A stretch of DNA of 64,000 nucleotides, taken from assembly GCA_009691715.1 (NCBI GenBank), contig SIAN01000011.1, forward strand, positions 1 through 64,000, in the 5' to 3' direction. A program made the position numbers and the translations under genes. Below, piece after piece: positions 9,354 through 19,465 of the stretch. The stretch's first letter is position 1; every line of letters begins with the position of its first letter. The notes below the pieces were generated by a model. The model was given only the letters and a program-made list of their open reading frames with translations. It was not told the DNA's origin and did no database searches. The stretch comes from Planctomycetota bacterium. GTDB lineage: Bacteria > Planctomycetota > B15-G4 > SIAN01.

Positions 9354-11084
9354 TCACTCGCCCGTCGGCGCTGCGCACCAACCTTCCGTGCGGCGATCCG
9401 CAACTCCGTGCAGGCGGCCGCTCGCCGGGTCGCGCTCGATCGAGTGCGCGTCGCCTTGCCGCGTGCGCAGTTGCACCACGTGACCAAGGCGACGCAGTGC
9501 CTCCGCGGTCGCCGGATCAAACGCCTGCTCGATGCCGATCTGATCGGGGAACCAGCCGTGGTGCTGGCGAGGTCGCGCGACCGCGGCGGCCAGCGGCGTC
9601 TCGAACTCGAGCACGTCGAGCACGATCTGCGTCACGGTGCTGATGATCGTCCGCCCGCCGGGACTGCCAGTGACCAGCACGACCTCGCCGTCGCGGCGCA
9701 CGATGCACGGCGTCATCGAAGAGAGCGGCCGGCGACCGCCGCGCGCGAGGTTCGCCGCCGTGCCGATCTGGCCGTCGCGGGTCGTGCGACCGGGCTTCGG
9801 GTTGAAATCCTGCAGCTCGTTGTTGAGCAGGAAGCCGGTCCCGGGCGCGATCAGCTTGCTGCCGAACCGTTCCTCGATGGTGTAGGTGTTGGCCACCGCG
9901 TTGCCAGCGCCGTCGATGATGCTGAAGTGCGTCGTCGCACCGGCGTCGGTCTCGGTGACCGGCGGGCCGAACTCGGCACTTGCACTCGCACGCTCCGGCT
10001 CGATCGACGCTCGCCGCGGCGCGAGGTGGGCCTCGGAAAGCAGCTGCTCGACCGGGATCGCGGTCGCTTCGGGATCGCCGAGCCACTGCGCGCGATCGGC
10101 GAATGCGCGGCGTGACGACTCAGCGAAGAGGTGGCGCGCGGACGCGTCGAAGCCGCCGCGCTCGCGCAGAGCGAACGGTTCGAGCAACGCGAGCATCTGC
10201 GCCAGCGCGATGCCGCCCGACGATGGCGGCGGCATCAGCAGCAGTTCGTGGCCGCGAAAGCGGGCGACCAGCACGTCGCGCACGACCGGTCGGTAGGCGG
10301 CGAAGTCGCGCGCGTCGAGCAGTGCACCGGCATGCGCCATCTCGGCCGCGATCAGCGCCGCGATCGGCCCGTCGTAGAACGGCGCCGCGCCGCCCTCCTC
10401 GATCCAACGCAGTGTGTTGGCGAGATCCGCTTGGACCAGCGTCTCACCGACGTCGTAGGGCGTCCCATCGGCGTGCAGGAACTGCGCGCGCGATGCGGCG
10501 AACCGGGCGAGGTCGACGGCGTACTCGGCAAGCCCGGCCGCGAGTGCCGGTTGCACCACCAGGCCGTCGGCAGCAAGCCGCCGCGCCGGCGCCACCAGTT
10601 CCGTCCACGGCCGCGTGCCGAACAGGCGGTGCGCCTCGGCGAGACCCGCGACGGTGCCCGGCACCCCCACCGCATGGTGGCCGAACTCGCGGCGCTGCGA
10701 ATCGACGGCGCCGTTCGCGTCGAGGAACAACCGTTCATCGGCCCGCCGCGGCGCCGTCTCGCGGTAGTCAATCGCCGCCGTCCGCCCGTCAGCCAACGCC
10801 ACCAACATGAACCCGCCACCGCCGAGGTTTCCCGCTTCGGGATAGGTCACCGCCAGCGCAAACGCCACGGCCACCGCTGCATCCACCGCATTGCCGCCTT
10901 CCGCCAGTACCGCCGCACCGATCTCCGCGGCGCGCCGCTCGACGCACGCGACCACTCCGCGCTTCGACTCGAGCTCCGGTGCGCCGCGCACGGCAACCGC
11001 CGACTGAGCGCGTGCCGCGGCGACGATCGTGCTGTACACGAGGAGAAGCGCGCCGGCGATGCGGGTGCACACGATCGATCGCAT
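9354..11084 (-). CDS. ggt: Gamma-glutamyltransferase
   Basis: Cleaves gamma-glutamyl bonds, for example of glutathione, outside the cytoplasm, after self-cleavage into two subunits. 576 residues from the ATG at 11084, which opens a signal peptide (MRSIVCTRIAGALLLVYST). Substrate and fold motifs include GGNAVDAAVAVAFAL, GNLGGGGFM and TYPEAGN. The autocatalytic threonine lies in ATTHFSIIDGAGNAVANTYT, and the oxyanion GSPGGRTII follows. All parts appear intact. The next gene upstream (minus strand) ends 79 bases away. Confidence 0.94.
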   Translation of the reverse strand: MRSIVCTRIAGALLLVYSTIVAAARAQSAVAVRGAPELESKRGVVACVERRAAEIGAAVLAEGGNAVDAAVAVAFALAVTYPEAGNLGGGGFMLVALADGRTAAIDYRETAPRRADERLFLDANGAVDSQRREFGHHAVGVPGTVAGLAEAHRLFGTRPWTELVAPARRLAADGLVVQPALAAGLAEYAVDLARFAASRAQFLHADGTPYDVGETLVQADLANTLRWIEEGGAAPFYDGPIAALIAAEMAHAGALLDARDFAAYRPVVRDVLVARFRGHELLLMPPPSSGGIALAQMLALLEPFALRERGGFDASARHLFAESSRRAFADRAQWLGDPEATAIPVEQLLSEAHLAPRRASIEPERASASAEFGPPVTETDAGATTHFSIIDGAGNAVANTYTIEERFGSKLIAPGTGFLLNNELQDFNPKPGRTTRDGQIGTAANLARGGRRPLSSMTPCIVRRDGEVVLVTGSPGGRTIISTVTQIVLDVLEFETPLAAAVARPRQHHGWFPDQIGIEQAFDPATAEALRRLGHVVQLRTRQGDAHSIERDPASGRLHGVADRRTEGWCAAPTGE

Positions 11085-11163
11085 GAGGGGCGGATCGTAG
11101 CGGGGTGCTGCACTCGATCCTGCACCCGGACGAGGCAAATCGTTTTCGGCGGCGACCGCTAGC

Positions 11164-11628
11164 TCAAGCGATCGCCCCGTCATCGCACTGCCCGAAGCAG
11201 CACCCCACGCGTTGCGTCAGGTCGCGGAACGCGGGGTGCAAGTCGGCTCCGAGCTCCTCTGTGAGCGTCGCGAGCGTGAAGCGAGCGTACTGCTTCTTCG
11301 ACAGCTCGGCGCAGTTGCGGTCGAGCGGATCGTGATCGATGTAGCGGCCGAAGAAGCGATCGCCGAAGGCGCGATAGAGCTTGGTGTTGAGCACGAAGGC
11401 GTGCCAGAGTCGGTCGATGTCTTCGACCATCTGGATCGGCTGGCCCGGGCGTGCGAAGGGGATGGCGGAGAGCCATTGGAGCAGGCCGTTGAAGCGATCG
11501 GCCGCTTCGTCGCGTCGAAGACCGTCGTGCTGGACGGCGGTATCGAGCACCGGGGTGTAGTCGAAGGCGGTGAGCATCGCCGCGTGCAGGGAGCGGCCAG
11601 CACAGGCATGCCGGGTCGACGAGTTCAT
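11164..11628 (-). CDS. Hypothetical protein with GRDP-like W-H motif
   Basis: 154 residues, apparently soluble. The core VEDIDRLWHAFVLNTKLY (W75, H76) followed by RYIDHDP resembles the D-x-x-WH-x-x-L-x-T-x-x-Y and H-x-P pattern of glycine-rich-domain (GRDP-like) proteins, whose bacterial members have no defined role. The C-terminus carries three cysteines (CCFGQC). An AGGAG Shine-Dalgarno lies 6 bases before the ATG and overlaps the final TAG of the propeller gene upstream, suggesting they once formed one transcript. This gene is intact, unlike its two upstream neighbours. Confidence 0.65.
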   Translation of the reverse strand: MNSSTRHACAGRSLHAAMLTAFDYTPVLDTAVQHDGLRRDEAADRFNGLLQWLSAIPFARPGQPIQMVEDIDRLWHAFVLNTKLYRAFGDRFFGRYIDHDPLDRNCAELSKKQYARFTLATLTEELGADLHPAFRDLTQRVGCCFGQCDDGAIA

Positions 11629-11637
11629 GGTCGTCTC

Positions 11638-13212
11638 CTACTGGATCGTCACTTGGAACGGGATCGCATCGAGGAGCGGGCCGCGGCCGGCGCGAGCCTG
11701 GGCGTAGCCCATGATCGTGAAGTCGATGCCGCTCACGCTCGAGTCGACGTCGGCGGAGAGCTGGATCTCCCCGTTGGTGTCGAACGTCGTGAGCAGGAGC
11801 GGCTCGAACATTGGCACGCCGCCGATGTCGATCACGACGATGAGACCAAGCGTGCCCGGCGTGCCGGCGCGGAGGTCGACCACGACGGTGTCGCCGACGA
11901 CCGGTGCGGGCGGCTCGGCCTAGAGGTAGAGGTCGTTCAGCGCGAAGGCGAAGACCTTGCCGCCCTTCGGTTGCTTGAAGCGCGGCAGCGGCGCGCCGAC
12001 GACGAGGTCGGGAAGGCCATCACCGTTGAGGTCGCCTTCGCTCGCCATCGACAAGCCGAACCAACAGGTCTCCATGCCGAAGGGATAGAAGCGGTAGAGC
12101 GGTCGCAGCGTGCGACCGGAGCAGAGACCGACTCGGCCGGCGTCGCGGGCATCGTGACCATCGGTATGGGCAGCGACTGCGATCTCATCGACGCCGTCCC
12201 CATCGACATCGCTACAAAGCACATATCCCCACGAGTCGTTCACGTTATGCCAGTGCTGGTACGAGAACTCGAACAGGAGCGCGTCCGTTGCGGGAGAGTA
12301 AATGCGCAACACGCCGTCGCCGAGTCCGACCTAGGCCACGAGGTCCCCACGGCCATCCCCGTCCCAGTCTCCGGCGCTGTTGAGAAACGTGCCGAGGCCG
12401 TCATTCACATCGCCCGTCTTGCTCCAGAGCAATGCTCCGGAGGCACCCGAATACACATCGATGCGACCGCGATTAGAGTCAGGAATCAACTGCGTCGACA
12501 CCGCGTAGTCAACGACACCATCTCCGTCAACGTCTTTGCAGCGTGACAGCGCGGTGCCAAGCCTTTCGCCGGAGAGCGATCCCATGTGTGATCGAATCAC
12601 ATGAGCATCGTCAGTCGATACGACATAGACTCGTCCTAGATTCAGCGTGCCTTGGTCAGCTGACGAGACCAGAATTTCGTCGAATCCGTCGCCGTCGATG
12701 TCACCGACGCAGATCATCGGAGAGCCGAAGTTGTCGGCGGATTGCTCTCCGACAAGCGACCAGATGATCGTTCCGGATGCGCCCGAGAGCAGCACAACTC
12801 GGCCGGTCTCTCGCCCCTGGGTTGGCTCCCAGTACCACGGGCAAGCAACGACGAGTTCCGCAACGCCGTCTCCATCGACGTCCCGCACCTAGACGACTCT
12901 TGTGCCGACCTGGTCGTCATCGCCACACCAATCGATAAGCTTCCCGCCCGCGAGTCCGCCGACGACTTCCACCATCCCGTCTTCAACTCCCGTGCAGTCG
13001 ACATACTTTCCGCCAACGAGGGCGTCGCAGCGTCCGTCACCATCCATGTCAGGCGTGATCGCCACTGCACTTCCATACGAATCCGCGTACGTGGTTCGCT
13101 CGCGTGTCCACAGGAGTTCTTGAGCTGACGCACGTTCGTTTCCGCCGAGGCACGACGCGACCATTGCGAGCGCCATCAGGCACGGTCGAACCGCAGTCGA
13201 AGTCTCATTCAT
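11638..13212 (-). pseudogene. Secreted seven-blade FG-GAP propeller gene with three in-frame TAG codons
   Basis: One continuous frame of 525 codons. The ATG at 13212 has GGAG 8 bases upstream and opens a signal peptide ending near RASAQ. Seven FG-GAP/VCBS repeats follow, with calcium-binding motifs such as DMDGDG, DVDGDG, DIDGDG, DWDGDG and DLNGDG, suggesting an integrin-alpha-like seven-bladed propeller. A C-terminal beta module starts near VVGDTVVVDLRAG. TAG codons interrupt at 12889-12891, 12331-12333 and 11920-11922, yet sense resumes exactly each time (for example RVV*VRDVDGDG and GDLVA*VGLGDG). There are no frameshifts. The final stop is also TAG. Either a recent pseudogene, or expressed as truncated or readthrough products. 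Confidence 0.75.
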
Positions 13213-13255
13213 CGGATGCACTCCATGCGTCGCCTCCACCGAATGCCGCGCTCCC

Positions 13256-16200
13256 TCACGGGACCGCATTCGGATCGACGGTGAACTCCATCACGTACCG
13301 AGGCGACACCACGACCAGCCGCACCGTCTCGCCTGCGGCGTTCTTGAACGGGAAGAGATTGTTGTAGCTGCCGTGGAAGCAGCCGAGGTCGGCCGACCGC
13401 GTCGCGACCTTCCAGGTACCGGACGTCACGTCCTTGTAGAAGAGGTAGACGTGGAACTGGTCGGTGCACCAGATCTCCTTGGTGCCGTCGTTGTCGACAT
13501 CATCGATCTTGACGCCGAAGACCGGCGCTCCGATGCCCGCTCCGGCGTTGGGCGGCGCGAAGCTCGAATCGCCCGTCAGCGGTTCGATCCCGAGTCCGGA
13601 GCCGACGAGTGGTCGCAGCGTCGTGTCGATGACGTAGAGCTTCCCGCGGTTCTTGTCGGTGAGCCCACCAGCCATTTCCGTGCGTCGGATCGAAGCTGTC
13701 GTGCAAAGGATCCGACGGGATGACGAAGTCGCCGAGAAAGTCGTAGGCGTAGCGGCTCCCCCGCGTCGGGTGTTCGAACACTCGCCCACCCCAGAATTCG
13801 CTCAGGTAAGCGGCCGGTCCGACCCCGTCCGGCCGGAAAGGGTTGAACGACGAGGCTGGAATCGCCGGACCAGCCCTGAGGCGCTGTCGAGGTAGGCGAC
13901 CCCGGTCTCGGCGAGGATCTCGAGATCGCGGCCGTTGATCCCGTCGATGTCGCGGTAGATGAGCGTCCGGTTGAAACTTGGCCGCAACAGGTCGTACGAG
14001 TCCTCGTTCTTCGCCTCGAGGATCGAGGTCGTCGGCACTCCGGTCGGGCTCAGGAACCGCTCCCACGAATGGCCGCCGGACGCTCCCCGTTCGATCGCAT
14101 ACACCGCGTAGATGGGTTTGTCGTTCGCGGTGGTCTTCCGGAGCGTTCGAACAGCGTAGTCCGCGACGTAGAGCCTGCCTCCGCCATCGGCCGGCGTGTG
14201 ATCCTCGGCGCAGTAGGCGTAGTTCCCGGCAAGCGCCTGATTCGACGCCCGTTCTGCGAACGTGGTATTGGTCGGCAACGTCGCCCCGGCGAAGTTGACC
14301 GATGCGGTGCGCACGAAGTTGAGGCCGCCATCGAGCACGTAAACCCGACCGCTGCAGTCTCCGAACACGAACTGCGATTCGGGCACGCCACCCGCCGACG
14401 CCTTGAGCGGCGCCACATCCAGCGACGTGATGCATTCGATCATCCTGGCCGACTCGCTGTCGCCGTGGAAGAAGATCTGCTTCGCCGACGATGGAGTCAC
14501 CGTCAGCGGAGTGACGTCATAGATCTGGATCGTCGCGCCGGTGGCGATCGCGAATCAGCCGACGCCGACGCTTTGGGAACTCGCCTTGTTCACCCAGGCG
14601 AACGACATCGACGGGTCGAAACCGTCGAAGCTGGCGGAGAGCGACGCTGGCAGTGTCTGCACGAGCGAATGACTCGCGAGATTCCAGAGCTGGATCGTGT
14701 CGGGTTGCCCATCCTCGACACCGTCGAAGTCACTGTCGTCGTCCTTGTCGTCGTTGCGCCCGAAGACGAGGAGGTGCGAGGGCGCCGAGGGGCTGAGGGA
14801 GTAGATCGGCACGACCTTGAACAGCGCGGGGCCGGTGTAGGGGATGGCGGTCACAGGCTCCAACCACTGCCCTGACGCAGTGTCATAGTCGAACCACCAG
14901 ACGTGCCCGTCGGACGCTGACACCAGCAACTCGCGATTCGGGTCGCCGCCAACCATCGATCGGAACGCCGGAAACGCATCCGTCAGTCCGATCGCGTGGC
15001 TCGGCCGGAACAGCTTGCCGCTCGCGATCGGTGCGCCGTTGAACGCGTGCAGCGACCAGTCGAGGAAGCGATTGACGATCACCAGCTCGCGGGTGCTGGT
15101 CGAGCCCGCCATGTCGTTCACAAGGACGAGCGGTGTCGAACCGGCGTAGGCCGCATTACCCCCGACGACCGAGGCGGACACGATCGGCAGGCCGGCGTTC
15201 TTTACCTCGTAGCTGTTCGATGCCGTCGCATCGATGCGGAACACCTCGCCGTTCGAGGTCGCGAAGAACATCTGCGCCTTGCCGCCGGCGAAGACGCAGT
15301 CCGCCCCGATGATCCAGCGCCCGAGGTAGGGGCTCTTCCACTCGTCGTAGAGGCGGTAGGGATCGGTGGCTCCGGTCGGGTCGCTCGCGAAACCGCCGGG
15401 GTGGAACTCAAGGACGTGGACGTAGCCCTCGAAGTTGCCGAAGACGACCTCCATGTTGCCGTCGCCGTCGAGATCGAGGACGTGCATCGTGTCATGGAAG
15501 CCGATCCAGGTCCCATGGCCGATCGTGTTCAGGTTGGGGTTCGGTCCTGGAGTCTCGATGCGATAGGTCGGCGTCAGGCTCGCGCCGGCGTCGACCTGCG
15601 TGAGCACCGCGTGGTTCGGACTCGGGTCGACATGGACATGGCGAAGCGTGTGCGTGTGCGTGTGAGGGATCGGGGTAGGGCTTCGCGGGCGCGGCACCCG
15701 ACGGCACCAGCTCGGTGTTGGCTGAAGCGGGCGCAACGCCGGCCAGTTCGACCCCGCCCCACTCCGAGCCATCCCACATCGCGAACTCGTGCTTGCTCGG
15801 GATGAAGCCAGAGACCGGGTCGTGCTCCCAGTTCTTCATGAACCGGGGAGCGAAGCTGCCATTGGTTCCGAACGGCCCGAGCAAGTCGTCATGGCTCGGC
15901 CAATGCATCGGCCAGTTGAACTCGACATCGCCCAGCACTCCGCGCACCGGAACGTGAAGGCTGCCCGGCCGCCGATTCATCGAGAGCGCAGCGAGATCCC
16001 AGCCGGTCTGGCCTGCCTTCGGATCGTCGAACCGGATCCCAAGCGCGTCCACCAACGCCCACTGCGTCGCCTAGATCGGGTCGGTCCCCGGCAACCAGCC
16101 GGCGTGGCCGAGCGCGATCGAACGGTCGAACTGGAGGTCGTAGTGGTCGGCCTGCGCGTAGCCGAAATCGTTGATGTTCCACGCCTGCGTCCCACTGTAG

Positions 16201-17294
16201 ATGGCGGGCTGGAGGAAGCTGAGCGTGCCAGCCATCGCCTGCCCCCACGATCGCCCTTCGAGGAACGAAAGGCCGACCGGGATGGAGCTGTAGCTGCCCG
16301 CGTTCTTCGGCGGCGCCGGCGCTTACTCGTTGCGGATGAATGCCTCGGCTTCCTGCGTGCGCTGCACGGAGATCCAGAGGTTGTTCGAGATGTTCTCCCC
16401 GACGTAGACGACGATGTCGCCATCCTCGATCGCCTGCGCCTCGATGCCGAGGACCTCTGCACCCGTGCTGTAGCGGCCGCCTTCCTGGGTCATGAATGCG
16501 GCGCTGCTCGGACCGGAGAACTGCCGTGGCCACTCCACGCCGGGGCCGGCGTCGCGCCATCGGTTCTTGTTGGTGCCGAGATGACGGTAATGGAAGTAGT
16601 AGTTCACCAGCATGATCGAGGAAGGCTCTTCAGGCTCGCGCCGCGCGATCTCGCGATTGCCGTCCGAGGCCATGCAGATCATCATCGCGCCGCCATTGAT
16701 GCGGTACGGCCACATCAGCACCTTGCGCTTGCCCGCCCCGGCGACGCCACCGGGAGTGCAGCTCCACCACGTATCGAACTCGAGCGGGAACTGCAGGTCC
16801 GGAAAGGGAAGCGCGTTGTAGGTGAGCAGTTCGGGGTCGATCTCGGCACGCGCACCGAACGGCAACATCGTCGGCGGATTCGTCGGCGGTGCGCCAACCA
16901 CCGTGGCGTCGAGTACGGCGTCGAGTTCGTAGAGGTCGAGGCAGTGCTTCTTCATCAGCTCGCGGAACGTCGCCGGGAATGGCGGCGTCCACGTACCGGT
17001 GTCGTACGGGATCGCGTCGGCATGACCGCCCGAAGCAGCGTTCTCGGAGTAGCGCGAGAAGGGAATGAACCCACCGAGGTCGAGCTGCACTTCGGCACCG
17101 CCCGACTCGTGGACGTTGCTGCGCCCGTCGTTGACGTAGTAGGTCGAGAGGTTCGAGACTTGTGCACGCGAGCCGCCGGCGAGCGCTGCCACCGATGCCA
17201 TCGCTAGTGCCGCCGCGCGCCGCCAGTTCAGCCGACAACGAAGCCGAGCCGATGCTTCAGCCCTGAGAAGTGCGCCCCCCCCCGCACACCGCAT
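13256..17294 (-). pseudogene. Large secreted VCBS/PQQ-like propeller gene, multiply interrupted
   Basis: About 1,340 codons of coherent protein. The N-terminus includes a signal-like stretch (RRAAALAMASVAALAGG) and an extracytoplasmic domain with no family I recognise. After about residue 550 come propeller-like repeats such as HVLDLDGDGNMEVVFGN, DIDGINGRDLEILAETG and DVDNDGTKEIWCTD. Breaks: TAA at 16323-16325, TAG at 16071-16073, a frameshift within about 15645-15690, TGA at 14555-14557, and two compensating frameshifts near 13855-13880 and 13676-13690. The start is uncertain; the ATG at 17294 is followed by a run of nine G on the coding strand (17275-17283). The propeller gene downstream starts 43 bases after this stop. 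Confidence 0.72.
15648..15664. repeat. GTGTGC hexamer repeat at a frameshift
   Basis: GTGTGCGTGTGCGTGTG, two full GTGTGC units plus five bases. On the coding (minus) strand the reading frame of the large propeller gene changes at or next to this tract: upstream sense ends AKPYPDPS and downstream sense resumes HTHTHTLRHVHV. Slippage in the repeat is the likely cause. Confidence 0.7.
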
Positions 17295-17380
17295 CCGCAG
17301 CTCAGCCTGGCACTCGCGATTCTGAGCGAGACCCGTCACTTCCGTTGCGTTCGTCAAGCCCATCGGGCTCGCCCTACCCC

Positions 17381-17400
17381 CTCGGCGCGTTGGCGCCGAG
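17381..17400. terminator. Perfect 8-bp hairpin, possible terminator
   Basis: CTCGGCGC-GTTG-GCGCCGAG, a perfect 8-bp stem with a 4-base loop in the gap between the nicotinate phosphoribosyltransferase-like gene and the large propeller pseudogene. No U-run follows on either strand, so intrinsic termination is uncertain. Confidence 0.35.
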
Positions 17401-17475
17401 TCAACTTCAGAGAGCCTGCGCCCGTCGTGATCGAGGGCGGACAGTCCCTCCTCGCGGTCGCTCGAACGGGGACGG

Positions 17476-17504
17476 TAGTTAGCCCGGAGTCAAAAAGGCG
17501 TCAA
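17476..17504 (-). promoter_or_regulatory. Candidate sigma70 promoter for the propeller block
   Basis: On the minus strand TTGACG (17499-17504) is followed after exactly 17 bases by TAACTA (17476-17481). The -35 box is one mismatch from consensus; the -10 box is poor. It lies in the only gap upstream of the two propeller genes, 180-200 bases before the likely start. Confidence 0.4.
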
Positions 17505-17629
17505 GACAGCAGTCGACGATCGTGACCCGTCGCGGGCGCGCTCAGGCTTCTCCGGAGCAATCCGGACCGCCACGTCGTCGACATTGACCACGGCGCCGGA
17601 AACCCTCAGCGAACGTGGCGTCGTCTCGA

Positions 17630-19465
17630 TCAACCGCCTCTGAGACGCTTCAGCCGTGCCGCGGCCGCAAGCAGTGGATCGCTTGAAGTCGTGACCGGCT
17701 CGGCGGTCGCGAAGGCGGGAGCGGACTCGGCGACGCGGCGTTCGATCGCGGCCATCGACGACGCGGTCGGCGCCACGCTCTCTCCGCGCTGCATGGCGCG
17801 CAGGCGCTTGGCGGCGGCCAGCAGCGGGTTGCATGGCTCGGCGGCTGGCTCGACTGCGGGCTCTGCATCGGGCGCCGACGGCAACGTCATCGTCGCCTCT
17901 TGCGCCGGCAGCCCGAACTGCTGCGTGACGACCGTCGCGAACGCGTTCGAGACCAACGTGAAGTCCGCGCTGTCGTCGACTTGGTCGAATAACCGCGGCG
18001 GCACGTCGGGCACCGCCGATTCGACCTGCGCCTCCGGCACGTCGCGCAGCAACGGCTCGATCACGACGGCGGCCGGTTCCGCCACGACGGCTCGCGGCGG
18101 CGTGCCGACGAATTCGATCGGGTAGCGCGACTCGCCGTCGCCGGTGAGCAGCGCCGGCTCGAACATCGAGAGTTGCGATTCGCACAGCACGCGCACTTCG
18201 GTGAGGCTCGGAGCGCGGAACAGTCGTTTGCCGCCGCGCATCATCGGCACCAGCAGGGGCGCGCAGCCGGGCGGCGGCGCCTGGGTGTCGGGTTGCACGG
18301 TGTCGGCGTGGAAGCGCCCCGACGCGCGACGCCGCCAGACGGCACGTGGTCCGTGTCCGCCGTCGCGCCGCTCGATCGGACCGCCGCCCTCGCCGCAGCG
18401 TTCGACGAGTTCAAGCACCAGCGCGTCCTGCAGGCGCAGTCGTTCCGCCAGCAAGGGTGTTCCGATCACGAATCCGTCGACCGCCATGGCGGCAAGCTCC
18501 GCGACGCGACCACGATCGAGGTCGCCGCCAGCGAACAGCTTCGTCGACTGGAACCCGAGTTCGTCGAGGCGCGTCCGCACGCGCGCGAACTCGCTCAACG
18601 CCAGCCCGCCCCGCCCGCCCTCGACGACGATGGCGCGCGGCGCCTCGCCGATCGCGGCCAACGCGGCGCAGGTGCGGTTGCGCGCAGCACCGTCGATCTC
18701 GACGGCGCAGCTCGAGAGTCCACGCAACCGGCCACCGAGCGCGACGAGTCCGGAGAACGGCACGATCGGCAGCGTCGGCAGCGAGTGAGCTCCGGCCGCG
18801 AGCGGCTGCGTCGTGCCCGCGGCGCCGCCGATCTGCGCCGCACGCGCCGCCAGCAACGCCTCTTCGCGCGAGGCGAGCGCACCGACCGCCTCGAAGCACG
18901 GCTTGCCGGCCGCGGCCAAGCGGAATCGCGCCATCGCCGTCGCCAGCGCCGACTGGGTCCGCACCACGCCGGTCAACGCCTGGAACACGGTCGCGGCCTC
19001 CGCCGCTCTAGCGCGCAACCGCAGCAGCGGCTCGCCGGCGAAGACGACCGTGCCTTCGGGCACCGCCTCGACGTCGCCGTGGAAACGCAGCTCGCCGACT
19101 TTCGCCAGCGCCGCGGCATCGAGCGTCGCGTCGACGCGAGCCGGCCCTGGCTCCGCCCGCAGCACCATCAGGTCGGTCGTCGCCAGGCTGAGGTCTTCGA
19201 GCAGCGCCAGCGCCTGCTCGAGCCCCGCGGCGATCAGGAACGGCGAGGCGTCGGCGTCGGCCGCCAACGCGAGCTCGAGGCACCACGACTCGGAGGCGCC
19301 CGACTCGACCAGACGGCTCGAGAGCAGGAGTTCCGGGAAGCCGAACGAGAATTGCGACGGCAAGGCCGGTCTCCGCACGCGACGGTTCGGCGAAGGCGTG
19401 CCCGCATGACCCGCTCGCGCGTCCCCACGCAGCAGATCGGCCGGCGCTGGCGGACGGCGCAGCAC
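17630..19465 (-). CDS. Divergent nicotinate phosphoribosyltransferase-like protein with long tail
   Basis: 611 residues. The N-terminal 400 follow the NAPRTase (PncB) fold: GELRFHGDVEAVPEGTVVF, EPLLRL, AARAAQIGGAAGTTQPLA and KLFAGGDLD. The catalytic-histidine loop, normally G-T-x-A-H-S-W/F, reads AAGAHSLPTLP. The VDTYDT and LDSGDL phosphate-binding motifs are reduced to VEIDGA and EGGRGGLA, so activity is doubtful. The last 200 residues are a Pro/Ala/Glu-rich tail containing a repeated unit (NPLLAAAKRLRAM and DPLLAAAARLKRL). The GTG start directly follows the ybeY stop (TGA-GTG); a later GTG or TTG is possible. Last gene of the phoH operon. Confidence 0.72.
   Translation of the reverse strand: MLRRPPAPADLLRGDARAGHAGTPSPNRRVRRPALPSQFSFGFPELLLSSRLVESGASESWCLELALAADADASPFLIAAGLEQALALLEDLSLATTDLMVLRAEPGPARVDATLDAAALAKVGELRFHGDVEAVPEGTVVFAGEPLLRLRARAAEAATVFQALTGVVRTQSALATAMARFRLAAAGKPCFEAVGALASREEALLAARAAQIGGAAGTTQPLAAGAHSLPTLPIVPFSGLVALGGRLRGLSSCAVEIDGAARNRTCAALAAIGEAPRAIVVEGGRGGLALSEFARVRTRLDELGFQSTKLFAGGDLDRGRVAELAAMAVDGFVIGTPLLAERLRLQDALVLELVERCGEGGGPIERRDGGHGPRAVWRRRASGRFHADTVQPDTQAPPPGCAPLLVPMMRGGKRLFRAPSLTEVRVLCESQLSMFEPALLTGDGESRYPIEFVGTPPRAVVAEPAAVVIEPLLRDVPEAQVESAVPDVPPRLFDQVDDSADFTLVSNAFATVVTQQFGLPAQEATMTLPSAPDAEPAVEPAAEPCNPLLAAAKRLRAMQRGESVAPTASSMAAIERRVAESAPAFATAEPVTTSSDPLLAAAARLKRLRGG

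Noticed and set aside
11638..13212. Genome-wide reassignment of TAG to an amino acid
   Set aside because: tgt, the HupE-like gene and others end at TAG exactly where the family ends, and TAA and TGA also interrupt genes in the same blocks.
17275..17283. G9 tract as a proven phase switch for the large propeller gene
   Set aside because: The start codon is uncertain and the gene carries other fixed breaks, so switching cannot be argued from one sequence.
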